Shown here piece after piece: positions 19,739-28,828 of a stretch of 64,000 nucleotides of DNA. Position 1 is the first letter of the stretch. The number at the start of each line of letters is the position of its first letter. The position numbers were made by a program, and so were the translations under genes. Source of the stretch: Actinopolyspora alba (GTDB taxonomy: Bacteria > Actinomycetota > Actinomycetes > Mycobacteriales > Pseudonocardiaceae). The notes below the pieces were generated by a model, which did no database searches, had not been told where the DNA came from, and was given only the letters and a program-made list of their open reading frames with translations. Location of the stretch: contig NZ_FOMZ01000001.1 in NCBI RefSeq assembly GCF_900112765.1, forward strand, positions 1 to 64,000, written 5' to 3'.

Positions 19739-20272
19739 TGATTGCCCTGCGCCGAGCAGAACAGCCAACGGAGCACTGCGGATGAGAGTGGACACCGATC
19801 CCGGAATCGGCCGGCACACCACGGTGTGAACAGCCGATCCTCTTCCGGTTCTCCGGTCGCGAAGCACCGGAGAGCACGCATCACCGGAAGGCCTGAATCC
19901 CGATCACACGGAACCCTCCTCGTGACTCTCGCCCACGGAGTTGTCGCGACAACCCCGAAAGGATTGTCCGTCATACCGAACAAGGTTCGAAGCTGTCGGG
20001 AACCGAAGTTCCTCGAAGTTCCGATCGCTGTCAACACTCGCACGAGAACGACTTCCCGGATTGGCTCGGCAGCACCAGCCGTCAACCGCTCGACGGGCGA
20101 ACTCGGGCGAAATCCGTTTCGGGACTCGTCCTCACGCCGAGAAGTCCGTTCAGCGCCCCGTCGTGCCGAGCCGATCGGGACTCCGTCACGGAACCGACCG
20201 GCTCGGCAGGGACACGAGAGCCGCGATACTCAGCCGAAAGCACCCCGGCGCGACTGGTTACACGGTGGCCGC
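19739..20272. other. Long intergenic region upstream of the GH62 operator
   Basis: About 530 bases between the 3' end of the glutamate dehydrogenase gene and the GH62 operator. No frame with plausible codon use or ribosome site was found on either strand, and no clear terminator for the dehydrogenase gene was seen. Confidence 0.4.
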
Positions 20273-21814
<1,542 letters not shown>

Positions 21815-21860
21815 CTACCGGATCAAGGGCGCCCCGGGGGAGGAAGAGACCGCTGACGCG

Positions 21861-21895
21861 AAAAACCCCGCACCGCGCGAGCGCGAAGTGCGGGG
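21861..21895 (-). terminator. Rho-independent terminator of the second tRNA-Ala
   Basis: Stem CCCCGCAC (21866-21873) with GTGCGGGG (21888-21895), followed on the minus strand by TTTTT (21865-21861). It lies 18 bases past the tRNA 3' end. Confidence 0.85.
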
Positions 21896-21913
21896 TCATC
21901 GAAGTACTTACTG

Positions 21914-21986
21914 TGGAGCTGACGGGACTCGAACCCGTGACCCCCTGACTGCCAGTCAGGTGCGCTACCAACTGCGCCACAGCCCC
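21914..21986 (-). tRNA. tRNA-Ala(GGC), copy 2
   Basis: A 73-base tRNA gene identical in its mature part to the copy at 15882-15954, with the same anticodon GGC, G3:U70 pair and no encoded CCA. The flanks beyond about 10 bases differ from copy 1. Confidence 0.97.
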
Positions 21987-22278
21987 TTGTTCGGTTCTCC
22001 CGGTAGGCCGGCTCGGTTTTTCGTTTCCGACCCCGCCTTCCGTTGTGCCACTACTTTACAACAGGGCGAACCCCTTCCGAGCAGGGGGTCCCACTTTTTC
22101 GATCACAAGAACCAGAGGCGTCGTGCCCAGCGGTTTCGCAACCGCTTACGTCGACCGATCCGACAGCGGGCAACGCGGTGGGGCGAACGAGCCCGTCGGC
22201 ACCCCCGAAAGCACCCGAAGTGAGCCACACCACGCGCACTCCGAGGTCTCGGTCGCCCGCACCGCCGCCACGCGGCGT

Positions 22279-22500
22279 TCAACCCGCTCGGGCGCCCTCC
22301 CGGGTGCGCCTCGGGTCGACCTCCCGTTCGGGATGCCTGCGGAGGTACTCCTGCTCCAGCTCGAACGTCCTGCGGGTGTGTTCCTCCAGGGCGTCCGAGG
22401 AACCGTGCAGAAACGTCTCGTTCCGCGTCTCGTGCAGGTGCCGCAGCTCCCGCCGCAGGTCGACCTCGGACAACTCGGTTGCTTCCACTCCGGTTTCCAT
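22279..22500 (-). CDS. DUF6158 family protein
   Basis: A 73-residue cytosolic protein, nearly all helical and rich in Glu and Arg. Its core ELSEVDLRRELRHLHETRNE and the segment FLHGSSDALEEHTRRTFELE match the small DUF6158 family common in actinobacteria. The function is unknown. The ATG at 22500 was taken. A GTG at 22506 sits seven bases after GGAGG and is an equally good start, adding two residues. It follows the MFS gene on the same strand and may be co-transcribed with it. Confidence 0.85.
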   Translation of the reverse strand: METGVEATELSEVDLRRELRHLHETRNETFLHGSSDALEEHTRRTFELEQEYLRRHPEREVDPRRTREGARAG

Positions 22501-22619
22501 GGACACGCGCTCCCCTCCCCACCGGGTTTTTCGCGGGGGTACCCGGTTGGCGGCGGTGCGACACCCGTCGCCGGGAATTCGTTCCGCCATGCCCGTTCCG
22601 CCGCGCCCGTTCCGGTCGA

Positions 22620-23912
22620 CTACGCGGGATCTGCCGACTCGACGTTCCGATCGGAATCGGTCGGCTCGGAACGGGACTTGCGGCCGAGCGTCTCCGGCGC
22701 GAACAGCCAGGTCACCATCGCGACCAGCGCCACACAACCGGTGAGCAGGAACGCGGCACGGTAGGACAACGCGCCCGCCAGCGCACCCGCCAGCGGCGGC
22801 CCGATGATCGTGCCGACGTCGGCCGACATCTGGAAGGCGGCCAGCACCGGGCCGCCCTTGGCCTTCGGCCCGACGATGTCGGCCACGGCCGCGCTCTGCG
22901 CCGGGGTGCACAGCCCCATGCCGATTCCGCCCACCAGCGAGGCCCCCAGCAGCCAGGGCACCGACTCGCTGAATCCGATCGCGGCGCTGCCCACAGCGGC
23001 GATGGCCAACCCGCTCAGCAGCATCGGTTTGCGCCCGCGCGAGTCGGCCAGCCTGCCCGCCGGTAACAGCACGGCCGCGTTGCCCGCCGCGAACACCGAC
23101 AGGGCGATACCGGTCATCGCGTCGGGCAGCCGCATCGCCTCGACGATGAACAGCGGGATCAGCGCGATCCGCACGCCCTGCGCGGTCCAGCCCTTGCTGA
23201 AGTTCGCCAGCAGCGAGGCGCGGTAACTGGCGTCCCGCAACGCGGTGGTGACCCTGAGGTCGGGGGCGTCGGCGTACTGCTGCGGATCGGCCAGCGTGGA
23301 GTCGCGCAGCAGGAACCAGCCGACGAAGGCGGCCAGGTACAGCGCGATGCCGTAGATCAGGAAGGGCAGTCGCAGCGAGAACCCGATCAGCAGCCCGCCG
23401 AGCACCGGACCCGAGATGCTGCCCAGCAGGAAGCTGGTCGCCCACAGCCCGGAGGCCCTGGCACGCAGGTGTGCCGGGGCGAGCCGCACCAGCAGGGCCA
23501 GCGCCGAGACGGTGAACATGGTGGAGCCGATGCCGCCGAGCCCCCGGAACACCAGCAGCTGCCAGTAGGACTGCGCGAAGGCGCAGGCGGTGGAGCTGAT
23601 GCCGACGATGACGATGCCGAGCACGTAGTTCGGCCGCTCGCCGAACGCCGAGACCAGCCGTCCGCTGGCGGGGGCGAAGACGAGCCGCATCAGCGCGAAG
23701 GCACTGACGATGAAAGCCGCGGCCGTCACGCCGACGTTGAAGCTGGTCGCGAAGGTGGGCAGCGCGGGCGAGACGATGCCCATCCCGATGGCGACGATGA
23801 AACCGCCGCTGATCAGGACCCATATCTCGCGGGGCAGCTCGGACAGCGTGCTCGACTTGCGTGGCGATTCGTTCGGCTGGTTCTCGGTCGCGGTCGGCGA
23901 GGTCTCCGGCAC
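22620..23912 (-). CDS. Major facilitator superfamily transporter (drug-efflux type)
   Basis: A 430-residue inner-membrane protein with about 12 predicted spans. The GxLaDrxGrkxxl loop is visible as GRLADSRGRKPML between spans 8 and 9 and as GRLVSAFGERPNYVLG between spans 2 and 3. A GGIGSTMFTVSAL motif in span 4 and ATSFLLGSISGPVLGGLL in span 5 (motif C, the antiporter signature) suggest proton-driven export. The GTG at 23912 follows AAGGAGG. An upstream ATG would add 22 residues without a good ribosome site. The substrate is unknown. Confidence 0.9.
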   Translation of the reverse strand: MPETSPTATENQPNESPRKSSTLSELPREIWVLISGGFIVAIGMGIVSPALPTFATSFNVGVTAAAFIVSAFALMRLVFAPASGRLVSAFGERPNYVLGIVIVGISSTACAFAQSYWQLLVFRGLGGIGSTMFTVSALALLVRLAPAHLRARASGLWATSFLLGSISGPVLGGLLIGFSLRLPFLIYGIALYLAAFVGWFLLRDSTLADPQQYADAPDLRVTTALRDASYRASLLANFSKGWTAQGVRIALIPLFIVEAMRLPDAMTGIALSVFAAGNAAVLLPAGRLADSRGRKPMLLSGLAIAAVGSAAIGFSESVPWLLGASLVGGIGMGLCTPAQSAAVADIVGPKAKGGPVLAAFQMSADVGTIIGPPLAGALAGALSYRAAFLLTGCVALVAMVTWLFAPETLGRKSRSEPTDSDRNVESADPA

Positions 23913-24161
23913 TGTGCCTCCTTGTCGTCCAGCAGGGCACAAGTTCACTCGATCGTGAAATATTCCCGATCTCGCCACCCCGGGCGGGATTTCGCCACAC
24001 GTGACGCGGTGCTCACCGGCCGCGACGACTACCGGAGATTACAGCGCCCACCGGAGATACAGTGCCCACCGGACGTCCTGTCCGGCACTCCGTTCTCGGA
24101 GAGAAGATGCGAGCCGGCGGGAGAGATCGCCACTCGACAGGCACGGCGGACCGTGGCGTAG

Positions 24162-25007
24162 CTATTCGAGGAGTTCGTCCACGCGGCGGGTGTAGGCGGT
24201 GACGGCGTAGGCGGTCTCGAAGCCGCAGGACTCCGCGAAGCGCTGCGCGGATCCGCCGTCCTCGGCGTGCGTGGCCACCAGCAGCGCCCCGCGTTCCACG
24301 GCCGCGTCCACCCCGACGCGCAGCAGCTCACCGCCCCTGCCTCGATTGCGCCTGCCGGGGCGTACCGCGATGTGCTCGACCAGTCCCATGCCGCTCTCGG
24401 CGAAACCGAGCACGAACCCGGCCACCCGTTCGAGCTCGCCGTCGTCCAGCACGTGCAGGAAGCACCGTGGATCGTCCAGCCGCTGGCCGAGGTTGCGCGG
24501 CAGGCGGCGTTCGGCCCCGGACGAGAGGTCCAGTTCGTCCGCCAGCAGCTCGGCCACCGAGGGCAGGTCGTCCTGCACCGCTTCGCGCACCGGGTGGGTG
24601 CCGATGGCCTCGGTCTCGCGTGCGGCCGGGTCGGGGCGGTACAGCAGCGCGACGTTCTCGGCGACCGCGTGCCAGCCCGAGTCGTCGGCGATCCCCTCGA
24701 TGTCGGCCACCGTGGTCGGGGAGGCGTGCACCACGGCCTCGGGCCTGCCCGACTCGGCGAACACGCTCTCCAGCCGGAACAGCGTGGTGGCGACCTCGGC
24801 GGAGGTGCCCCACAATCCGCAGGCGCGGTTGCCGAGGGCCAGCGGGTTACCCGCGTTGAGCACGACGTCGGCGACGCCGACCTTGCCGACTCGCCCCTCG
24901 CGCACCGCCCCGGAGGCCAGCTGCGCGCGCTCCACCAGCGCGGCGAGGTCACGGGCCTGCTCCGGTGCGAGCAGTTCTTCGTCGTCCGGATCGTGTAGCG
25001 GGTCCAC
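24162..25007 (-). CDS. GNAT family N-acetyltransferase
   Basis: A 281-residue protein. The C-terminal half (~140-281) is a GNAT domain with the acetyl-CoA loop VRPGRRNRGRGGELL (R-G-x-G-G) and a closing AQRFAESCGFETAYAVTAY strand. The N-terminal half (~40-130) looks like a degenerate second GNAT-like domain (VVLNAGNPLALGNRAC, TTLFRLESVFAES). The GTG at 25007 is the only good start in frame. The acceptor is unknown. No coding neighbour is co-oriented within 130 bases on the 5' side. Confidence 0.85.
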   Translation of the reverse strand: MDPLHDPDDEELLAPEQARDLAALVERAQLASGAVREGRVGKVGVADVVLNAGNPLALGNRACGLWGTSAEVATTLFRLESVFAESGRPEAVVHASPTTVADIEGIADDSGWHAVAENVALLYRPDPAARETEAIGTHPVREAVQDDLPSVAELLADELDLSSGAERRLPRNLGQRLDDPRCFLHVLDDGELERVAGFVLGFAESGMGLVEHIAVRPGRRNRGRGGELLRVGVDAAVERGALLVATHAEDGGSAQRFAESCGFETAYAVTAYTRRVDELLE

Positions 25008-25138
25008 GACAACATTCTGCCGTTAAGACCAACGGCCGTCGGTTACCATCACGTGGAATACGCGGAAACGGCGCCCCGAAACGACCCGGGCTACCTCAGA
25101 TCGCCTCGGGACGCCGTGTCGGTGGTGTCCGCGCGGGT

Positions 25139-25333
25139 TCAGCCGAACCGGTCGGTCTTGACCGCCGTCACGAACGCCCGCCACTGCGAACCACTGGCCG
25201 TGACGAACCCGGCCGAACGATCCTTGCTGTCCCGCACCGCCGCGCCGTCGGCGATCCGACCGACCTCGACGCACGCCGTTTGATGCTGCGAACGGCTGGA
25301 CTTACGCCATCCTTCGGGGTGGTGTGCCGTCAC
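25139..25333 (-). CDS. DUF397 protein
   Basis: A 64-residue protein of the DUF397 family: WRKSSRSQHQTACVEVG, VRDSKDRSAG, and W-x-A-F-V near the end are the diagnostic elements. Its ATG overlaps the stop of the XRE gene by four bases, so the pair is translationally coupled. Such pairs (WhiJ/AbaA type in Streptomyces) influence development and secondary metabolism. In some reports they are discussed as toxin-antitoxin-like, with DUF397 the small partner. Its activity here is not shown by sequence. Confidence 0.92.
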   Translation of the reverse strand: MTAHHPEGWRKSSRSQHQTACVEVGRIADGAAVRDSKDRSAGFVTASGSQWRAFVTAVKTDRFG

Positions 25334-26184
25334 TGCGAGTTCTCCGTTTCGTTGGCGATACGAGCGATGAGCTCCGTGGAATCCTCAGGGCTCATCACCA
25401 ACTGCCGGAGCGTACCCGCCGCTTCCTGATATGCCCGACCATCCTCGGGCTCGTGCAGGAAGGTGGAGGAACTGTACTGCTCTATGTGGACGATCGGTTT
25501 CGACTTCGGGAATTCGAACAGGATGAAGGCTCCCGCGTGCGCGGGGTGCCACCTCTCGATTCCGGCTGGGATGACCTGCACAGTCACTCTTTCCCAACTC
25601 GCCACGTCGACGATGTGCCGAAGTTGCTCGGCGAGAACGGCACGACCACCGATCGGATTGCGCAACGCGGTTTCCATGATGAGAGCGGTGAAGTGCGGAC
25701 CCTGCTTGTTCGTCAGGATCTCTCGCCTTCCGAGCCGAAGCGTGACACGTGCTTCGACATCGCTGCTCGAAGCTCCCGTCATTACCGCTCGTGCGTAGTC
25801 GGCGATCTGCAGCAATCCCGGCAGCACCATCGTCGATACTTCGGTCACCTGAGTGGCGTCCCGCTCGAACTCGATCAGGGTGGTCAACTCATGTTGCACA
25901 CCAGGCACACCAGGTGAGACCCAGTTGGGTTCCCCTGCGCCACGTGCCATCTCGACGAGTCTTTCGCGCTCGTTCTCGGAAACCCCCAGTGCCGTGAGGA
26001 TGCTCGCCACGTACTCCGGCGCCGGAGGAGTCGAATGTCCGCTCTCGTGACGCGAAATCTTCGAGTGATCGGTATCGAGACGGCGCGCCAGTTCGCGAAC
26101 ACCTATACCGCACTCTTCGCGTGCTCTTCGCAGTTCAGCGCCGAGAGCACGCGCTCTTGGCGTACCTCCGTTGGTGCGAGCCAT
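25330..26184 (-). CDS. XRE-family regulator with DUF5753 domain (WhiJ-like)
   Basis: A 284-residue cytosolic regulator. Residues ~14-70 are a helix-turn-helix (LRRAREECGIGVRELARRLD, HSKISRHESG). Residues ~95-275 are the DUF5753 domain with VLPGLLQIADYARAV, a family hallmark, and IVHIEQYSSSTFLHEPEDG towards the end. The codon use is less GC-biased than in neighbouring genes. It is divergent from the zinc-finger operon across 141 bases containing two inverted repeats that could be its operators. It likely controls both sides of the locus, by analogy to WhiJ-type loci. Confidence 0.93.
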   Translation of the reverse strand: MARTNGGTPRARALGAELRRAREECGIGVRELARRLDTDHSKISRHESGHSTPPAPEYVASILTALGVSENERERLVEMARGAGEPNWVSPGVPGVQHELTTLIEFERDATQVTEVSTMVLPGLLQIADYARAVMTGASSSDVEARVTLRLGRREILTNKQGPHFTALIMETALRNPIGGRAVLAEQLRHIVDVASWERVTVQVIPAGIERWHPAHAGAFILFEFPKSKPIVHIEQYSSSTFLHEPEDGRAYQEAAGTLRQLVMSPEDSTELIARIANETENSQ

Positions 26185-26261
26185 ACACCGATCCTAGTTG
26201 GACACGCGAACGGACAAAGTCAACCGATCGTGGGATTGCGAGCTGTGGGGCATCACTAGCA

Positions 26262-26279
26262 ATCTGGTGCACACCAGAT
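26262..26279. promoter_or_regulatory. Inverted repeat, candidate operator 1 of the XRE locus
   Basis: ATCTGGTG-CA-CACCAGAT: perfect 8-bp arms around two bases, in the divergent promoter region 47 bases before the zinc-finger gene start. It is a plausible binding site for the XRE regulator. Confidence 0.55.
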
Positions 26280-26290
26280 CGCACCAGCGA

Positions 26291-26301
26291 CACCACTGGT
26301 G
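26291..26301. promoter_or_regulatory. Inverted repeat, candidate operator 2 of the XRE locus
   Basis: CACCA-C-TGGTG: 5-bp arms that share the CACCA/TGGTG core with operator 1, and 29 bases downstream of its start. Two related sites close together suggest cooperative binding. Confidence 0.45.
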
Positions 26302-26325
26302 AGAAGAGTTCCAGTAGGAGTGATC

Positions 26326-26580
26326 ATGTCACACCCCTTCACCTGGGTGCCCGGAGATCGGGCCAGGCACGCCAGTCAGGACCAGGTTCCGTCCTTCTCG
26401 GGCAACGAGTTCCCGCCCGACATCACGGTGACGACGCTTTGCGGGCAGCGGGTCACCAGCGCCACCGGTGATCTCGCCTGGCTTTGGAAGACCTGCCGCG
26501 CCTGCGACGAGCGAACCCGCGAGATCGCGGGTCTGGAACCACTGGCCGAGATCGAACGACGGATCGGAGCGAACTCATGA
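26326..26580 (+). CDS. Small zinc-finger-like protein, first gene of the divergent operon
   Basis: An 84-residue protein starting at an ATG with GTAGGAG upstream. Its core LCGQRVTSATGDLAWLWKTC-RACDE contains a CG pair, then C-x-x-C about 20 residues later, a likely single metal site together with an N-terminal His (SHPFTWVPG, RHA). The stop overlaps the next start (ATGA). Small proteins of this kind often accompany DUF397/XRE pairs. The pattern recurs in the protein at 61522-61755. Confidence 0.8.
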   Translation: MSHPFTWVPGDRARHASQDQVPSFSGNEFPPDITVTTLCGQRVTSATGDLAWLWKTCRACDERTREIAGLEPLAEIERRIGANS

Positions 26581-26885
26581 GCAACCCCCACACCCACCTG
26601 GCCGGACTGCTGACCCAGGGCCACTGGCTGCTGGAGCGAGCCGCCTACGAGATCGGCGGAAACCGCTACAGCCCCACCCAGTGCGACGACACCGCTGACG
26701 CGCTGGAGCAGCTGGCCGCGGCGCTTCACGAGCACGCCGCGACCCTGCCGCGCGGCGAGCTCACCGCCGGAACCGAGCACCCCGCCGAAGCGGACGGTCC
26801 CGACCCGAGCAGCGGGAACGACGGGAACGACAAAAGCGACGGGGAACGCGGAAACGACAGGGACCACGGGAACGAGGATGACTGA
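26577..26885 (+). CDS. Hypothetical protein with acidic low-complexity tail
   Basis: A 102-residue protein. Residues 1-60 are predicted helical (HTHLAGLLTQGHWLLERAAYE, DDTADALEQLAAALHEHAAT). Residues ~65-102 are a disordered Gly/Asp/Asn/Glu tail. It starts in an ATGA overlap with the zinc-finger gene and overlaps the next gene by eight bases, so all three are translationally coupled. I recognise no family. Confidence 0.75.
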   Translation: MSNPHTHLAGLLTQGHWLLERAAYEIGGNRYSPTQCDDTADALEQLAAALHEHAATLPRGELTAGTEHPAEADGPDPSSGNDGNDKSDGERGNDRDHGNEDD

Positions 26886-27270
26886 ACCACTGCTCGCGTT
26901 GACCGGTGCTTTCCTGCTGCCCGCCGTGGCGATCACCCTGGCGATCCGCACGCATCCGAGCCGGTACCGACCCCGCCACGCACTGGCCGGGGTGGACGCA
27001 CTGACCGTGGGAAAACTGCTCCACCGGACGACGGGGGCGCTCCCGACGTACCGCCCCGGACTCGCGGGCCGTGAAACACGGCGGATGAGCTGGTCGGGCA
27101 CGCTTTGGCCCCTCGACGATCCCCCGGGAAAGGGACGCCCCGGTAGCCGTTACCTACCGGGGAGCCCGACTGCCGAATCTACCGTGCCGGACCGGGACCA
27201 CGACTCACCGGACCAGCACCCGGAGCTGCTGCTCATGCGCCGCGTGCTCGACGGACTCCGCACCCTGTAG
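26878..27270 (+). CDS. Hypothetical protein with one N-terminal membrane span
   Basis: A 130-residue protein with a hydrophobic N-terminus (LLALTGAFLLPAVAITLAI, ~5-23) that could be a membrane anchor or uncleaved signal, followed by a Pro/Arg/Asp-rich soluble part and a C-terminal helix ELLLMRRVLDGLRTL. Third gene of the operon with an eight-base overlap. No family recognised. Confidence 0.7.
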   Translation: MTEPLLALTGAFLLPAVAITLAIRTHPSRYRPRHALAGVDALTVGKLLHRTTGALPTYRPGLAGRETRRMSWSGTLWPLDDPPGKGRPGSRYLPGSPTAESTVPDRDHDSPDQHPELLLMRRVLDGLRTL

Positions 27271-27341
27271 CCCGACACTCCCCCGACCACGGCCCGACCG
27301 CCGCGAAACCCCCGACGACCGGGGCGGCCGGGCCGTCCCCG

Positions 27342-27379
27342 CCCGGCCGGGTCCCCTCCCCGCTCCCGACCCGGCCGGG
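27342..27379 (+). terminator. GC-rich hairpin after the three-gene operon
   Basis: Perfect 12-bp arms CCCGGCCGGGTC (27342-27353) and GACCCGGCCGGG (27368-27379) with a 14-base loop, 71 bases after the operon stop. There is no T-tract, so termination is inferred from position and stem strength only. Confidence 0.5.
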
Positions 27380-27415
27380 CCCCCCACCCCGCCGCGGTAC
27401 ACCCCGACGCCCGGC

Positions 27416-27476
27416 GATTTCGCGAGAAATCGACACCGCGCTGCGCCGCATCCCGCCGTCAATTTCTCGCGAAATC
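27416..27476. repeat. Palindromic repeat pair in inverted order (locus B)
   Basis: GATTTCGCGAGAAATC at 27416-27431 and AATTTCTCGCGAAATC at 27461-27476. The second unit is in the opposite orientation, so the whole forms a larger inverted repeat. Read on the minus strand the second unit continues GATTTCGCGAGAAATTGACG as at locus A. The 412-base gap 27271-27683 otherwise holds only the hairpin at 27342 and GC-rich, purine-biased sequence with no gene. Confidence 0.75.
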
Positions 27477-27605
27477 GCGGAGACAGCGGCGGAGGGGTGA
27501 GGGAGACGGCAGCGGGGGTGCGGGAGACGCAGCGGGGCGACTCGGCTCACGGGGCAGCGGCACGAGGCTCAAGTCACGACGCCGAGACCGAACCACGATG
27601 TGGTC

Positions 27606-27618
27606 GTTGTTGCACAAC
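27606..27618. promoter_or_regulatory. Inverted repeat upstream of the Co/Ni importer operon
   Basis: GTTGT-TGC-ACAAC, 5-bp arms around three bases, 66 bases before the first gene of the importer operon. A metal-responsive repressor would be expected to act here, but the site does not clearly match a named consensus. Confidence 0.35.
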
Positions 27619-27683
27619 TGTGGTCACAGCACCACGACGGCACCTAGCCTGAGCGGGAGATCAGCGCCCCTAGGGAGCATGCC

Positions 27684-28421
27684 GTGCACACCACTCCGCT
27701 CGCCCTGCACATGACGGACGGGTTGTTGAACGCGCCGACCGCCCTGCTGTTCGGCGCGATCGCGCTGGCCGGAATCGGGTTCTCGCTGGTCAAGGCCCGA
27801 GCCACGCTGGACGATCGCACCGCGCCGATGGCGGGCCTGGTGGCGGCCTTCGTCTTCGCCGCCCAGATGATCAATTTCCCGGTGCTGCCCGGCGTCAGCG
27901 GACACCTGCTCGGAGGCGCGCTGGTCGCGATCCTGGTCGGCCCGTGGGTGGGCACGCTGTGCGTGTCCATCGTGCTGGTGGTGCAGTCGCTGCTGTTCGC
28001 CGACGGCGGCCTGACGATGCTCGGCGCCAACATCACCAACATGGCGCTGCTCGGCACCGCCGCCAGCTACCTGGTGGCGGTGGCACTGCGCCCTCTCGCG
28101 AGACGCAACAGATCCGGACTGCTGGTCACAGCCTTCCTCGCCGGAACGATCAACACCGTCATGGCCTCGGTGGGCTTCCTGCTGGAGTACTGGATCGGCG
28201 GGGCGGCCGGTTTCTCCGTGGCACAGGCCGTGCTGCCCATGCTCGGCATCCACCTGCTGATCGGCATCGGCGAGGGAATCATCACCGCGCTGACCGTCGG
28301 CGCGGTCGCGGCGGGCCGTCCCGACCTGATCCGGCTGCTGCGTGCGACCCCGAGCAGTGGACGACCGACCGCGCGAGGCGACACCGAATCCGCGTCGGGA
28401 ACCGTGGAAGGCAGGTCATGA
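27684..28421 (+). CDS. cbiM: CbiM/NikM-type substrate-binding permease of a Co/Ni ECF importer
   Basis: A 245-residue membrane protein with about seven spans. It is the S-component that binds Co2+ or Ni2+ through its N-terminus. Family features: HMTDGLLNAPT near the start (compare M-H-x-P-D-G), FAAQMINFPVLPGVSGHLLGG around residue 60-80 with the ligand His, LGANITNMALLG, and LGIHLLIGIGEGIITA. The GTG at 27684 has GGAG six bases upstream and gives an M-H N-terminus, but adds seven residues before the conserved HMTDG. A CTG at 27705 would place Met-His exactly at the family position. The Asp/Gly-rich tail is variable. Next gene starts in an ATGA overlap. Confidence 0.93.
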   Translation: MHTTPLALHMTDGLLNAPTALLFGAIALAGIGFSLVKARATLDDRTAPMAGLVAAFVFAAQMINFPVLPGVSGHLLGGALVAILVGPWVGTLCVSIVLVVQSLLFADGGLTMLGANITNMALLGTAASYLVAVALRPLARRNRSGLLVTAFLAGTINTVMASVGFLLEYWIGGAAGFSVAQAVLPMLGIHLLIGIGEGIITALTVGAVAAGRPDLIRLLRATPSSGRPTARGDTESASGTVEGRS

Positions 28422-28828
28422 ACAACACAGCACAGCGCCGCCGCGGTGGCAGGACGTTCTTCGTCCGGTTCGGCGTGGTCGCACTGTTCGTCGCCGCGGT
28501 GGTGTCCTATCTGGCCGATTCCTCCCCCGACGGGCTCGAAACCGTCACCCGGCAGGGCTGCGAGACGGTGCGGACCTCGAACGGCGAACAGCTCACCGGT
28601 GACTGCATCGCGCGCGGCGGTACGGAGCACGCTTTCGCCGAGAGCCCGCTGGCGGACTACACCGTACTGGGCAACAGCTCGTTGACCGGGCTCGCGGGAA
28701 TCCTCGGTGTGCTCGTCACCCTGCTGCTGGCGGGCGGACTGTTCGCACTGCTGCGCAAGCCGAGCGGCCCGACCTCGGGCAGTTCGACCACCGCACCGAA
28801 CGGTGACCCGCCCGACACCGGACGATGA
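28418..28828 (+). CDS. PDGLE-domain component of the Co/Ni importer (CbiN/NikN-like)
   Basis: A 136-residue protein with a membrane span at ~15-33 (FFVRFGVVALFVAAVVSYLAD), then the motif SSPDGLE that names the domain, an extracytoplasmic loop of ~60 residues with two cysteines (CETVR, CIARG), and a second span at ~88-110 (LTGLAGILGVLVTLLLAGGL). Such two-span proteins are required with CbiM for substrate loading. It overlaps both neighbours by four bases, giving tight coupling. Confidence 0.9.
   Translation: MNNTAQRRRGGRTFFVRFGVVALFVAAVVSYLADSSPDGLETVTRQGCETVRTSNGEQLTGDCIARGGTEHAFAESPLADYTVLGNSSLTGLAGILGVLVTLLLAGGLFALLRKPSGPTSGSSTTAPNGDPPDTGR

Noticed and set aside
23984-23999. GATTTCGCC next to CGGGCGGG as another copy of the palindromic repeat
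   Set aside because: Only one arm is present and there is no matching GAAATC within hairpin distance.
22279-24000. A 573-codon minus-strand frame spanning the MFS gene
   Set aside because: Only its last ~75 codons are real (DUF6158). The rest is an out-of-frame shadow of the transporter with Arg-rich nonsense.
27480-27683. Possible cobalamin riboswitch before the Co/Ni importer
   Set aside because: No B12-box-like conserved core could be found; the region is GC-rich and lacks the expected junction sequences.
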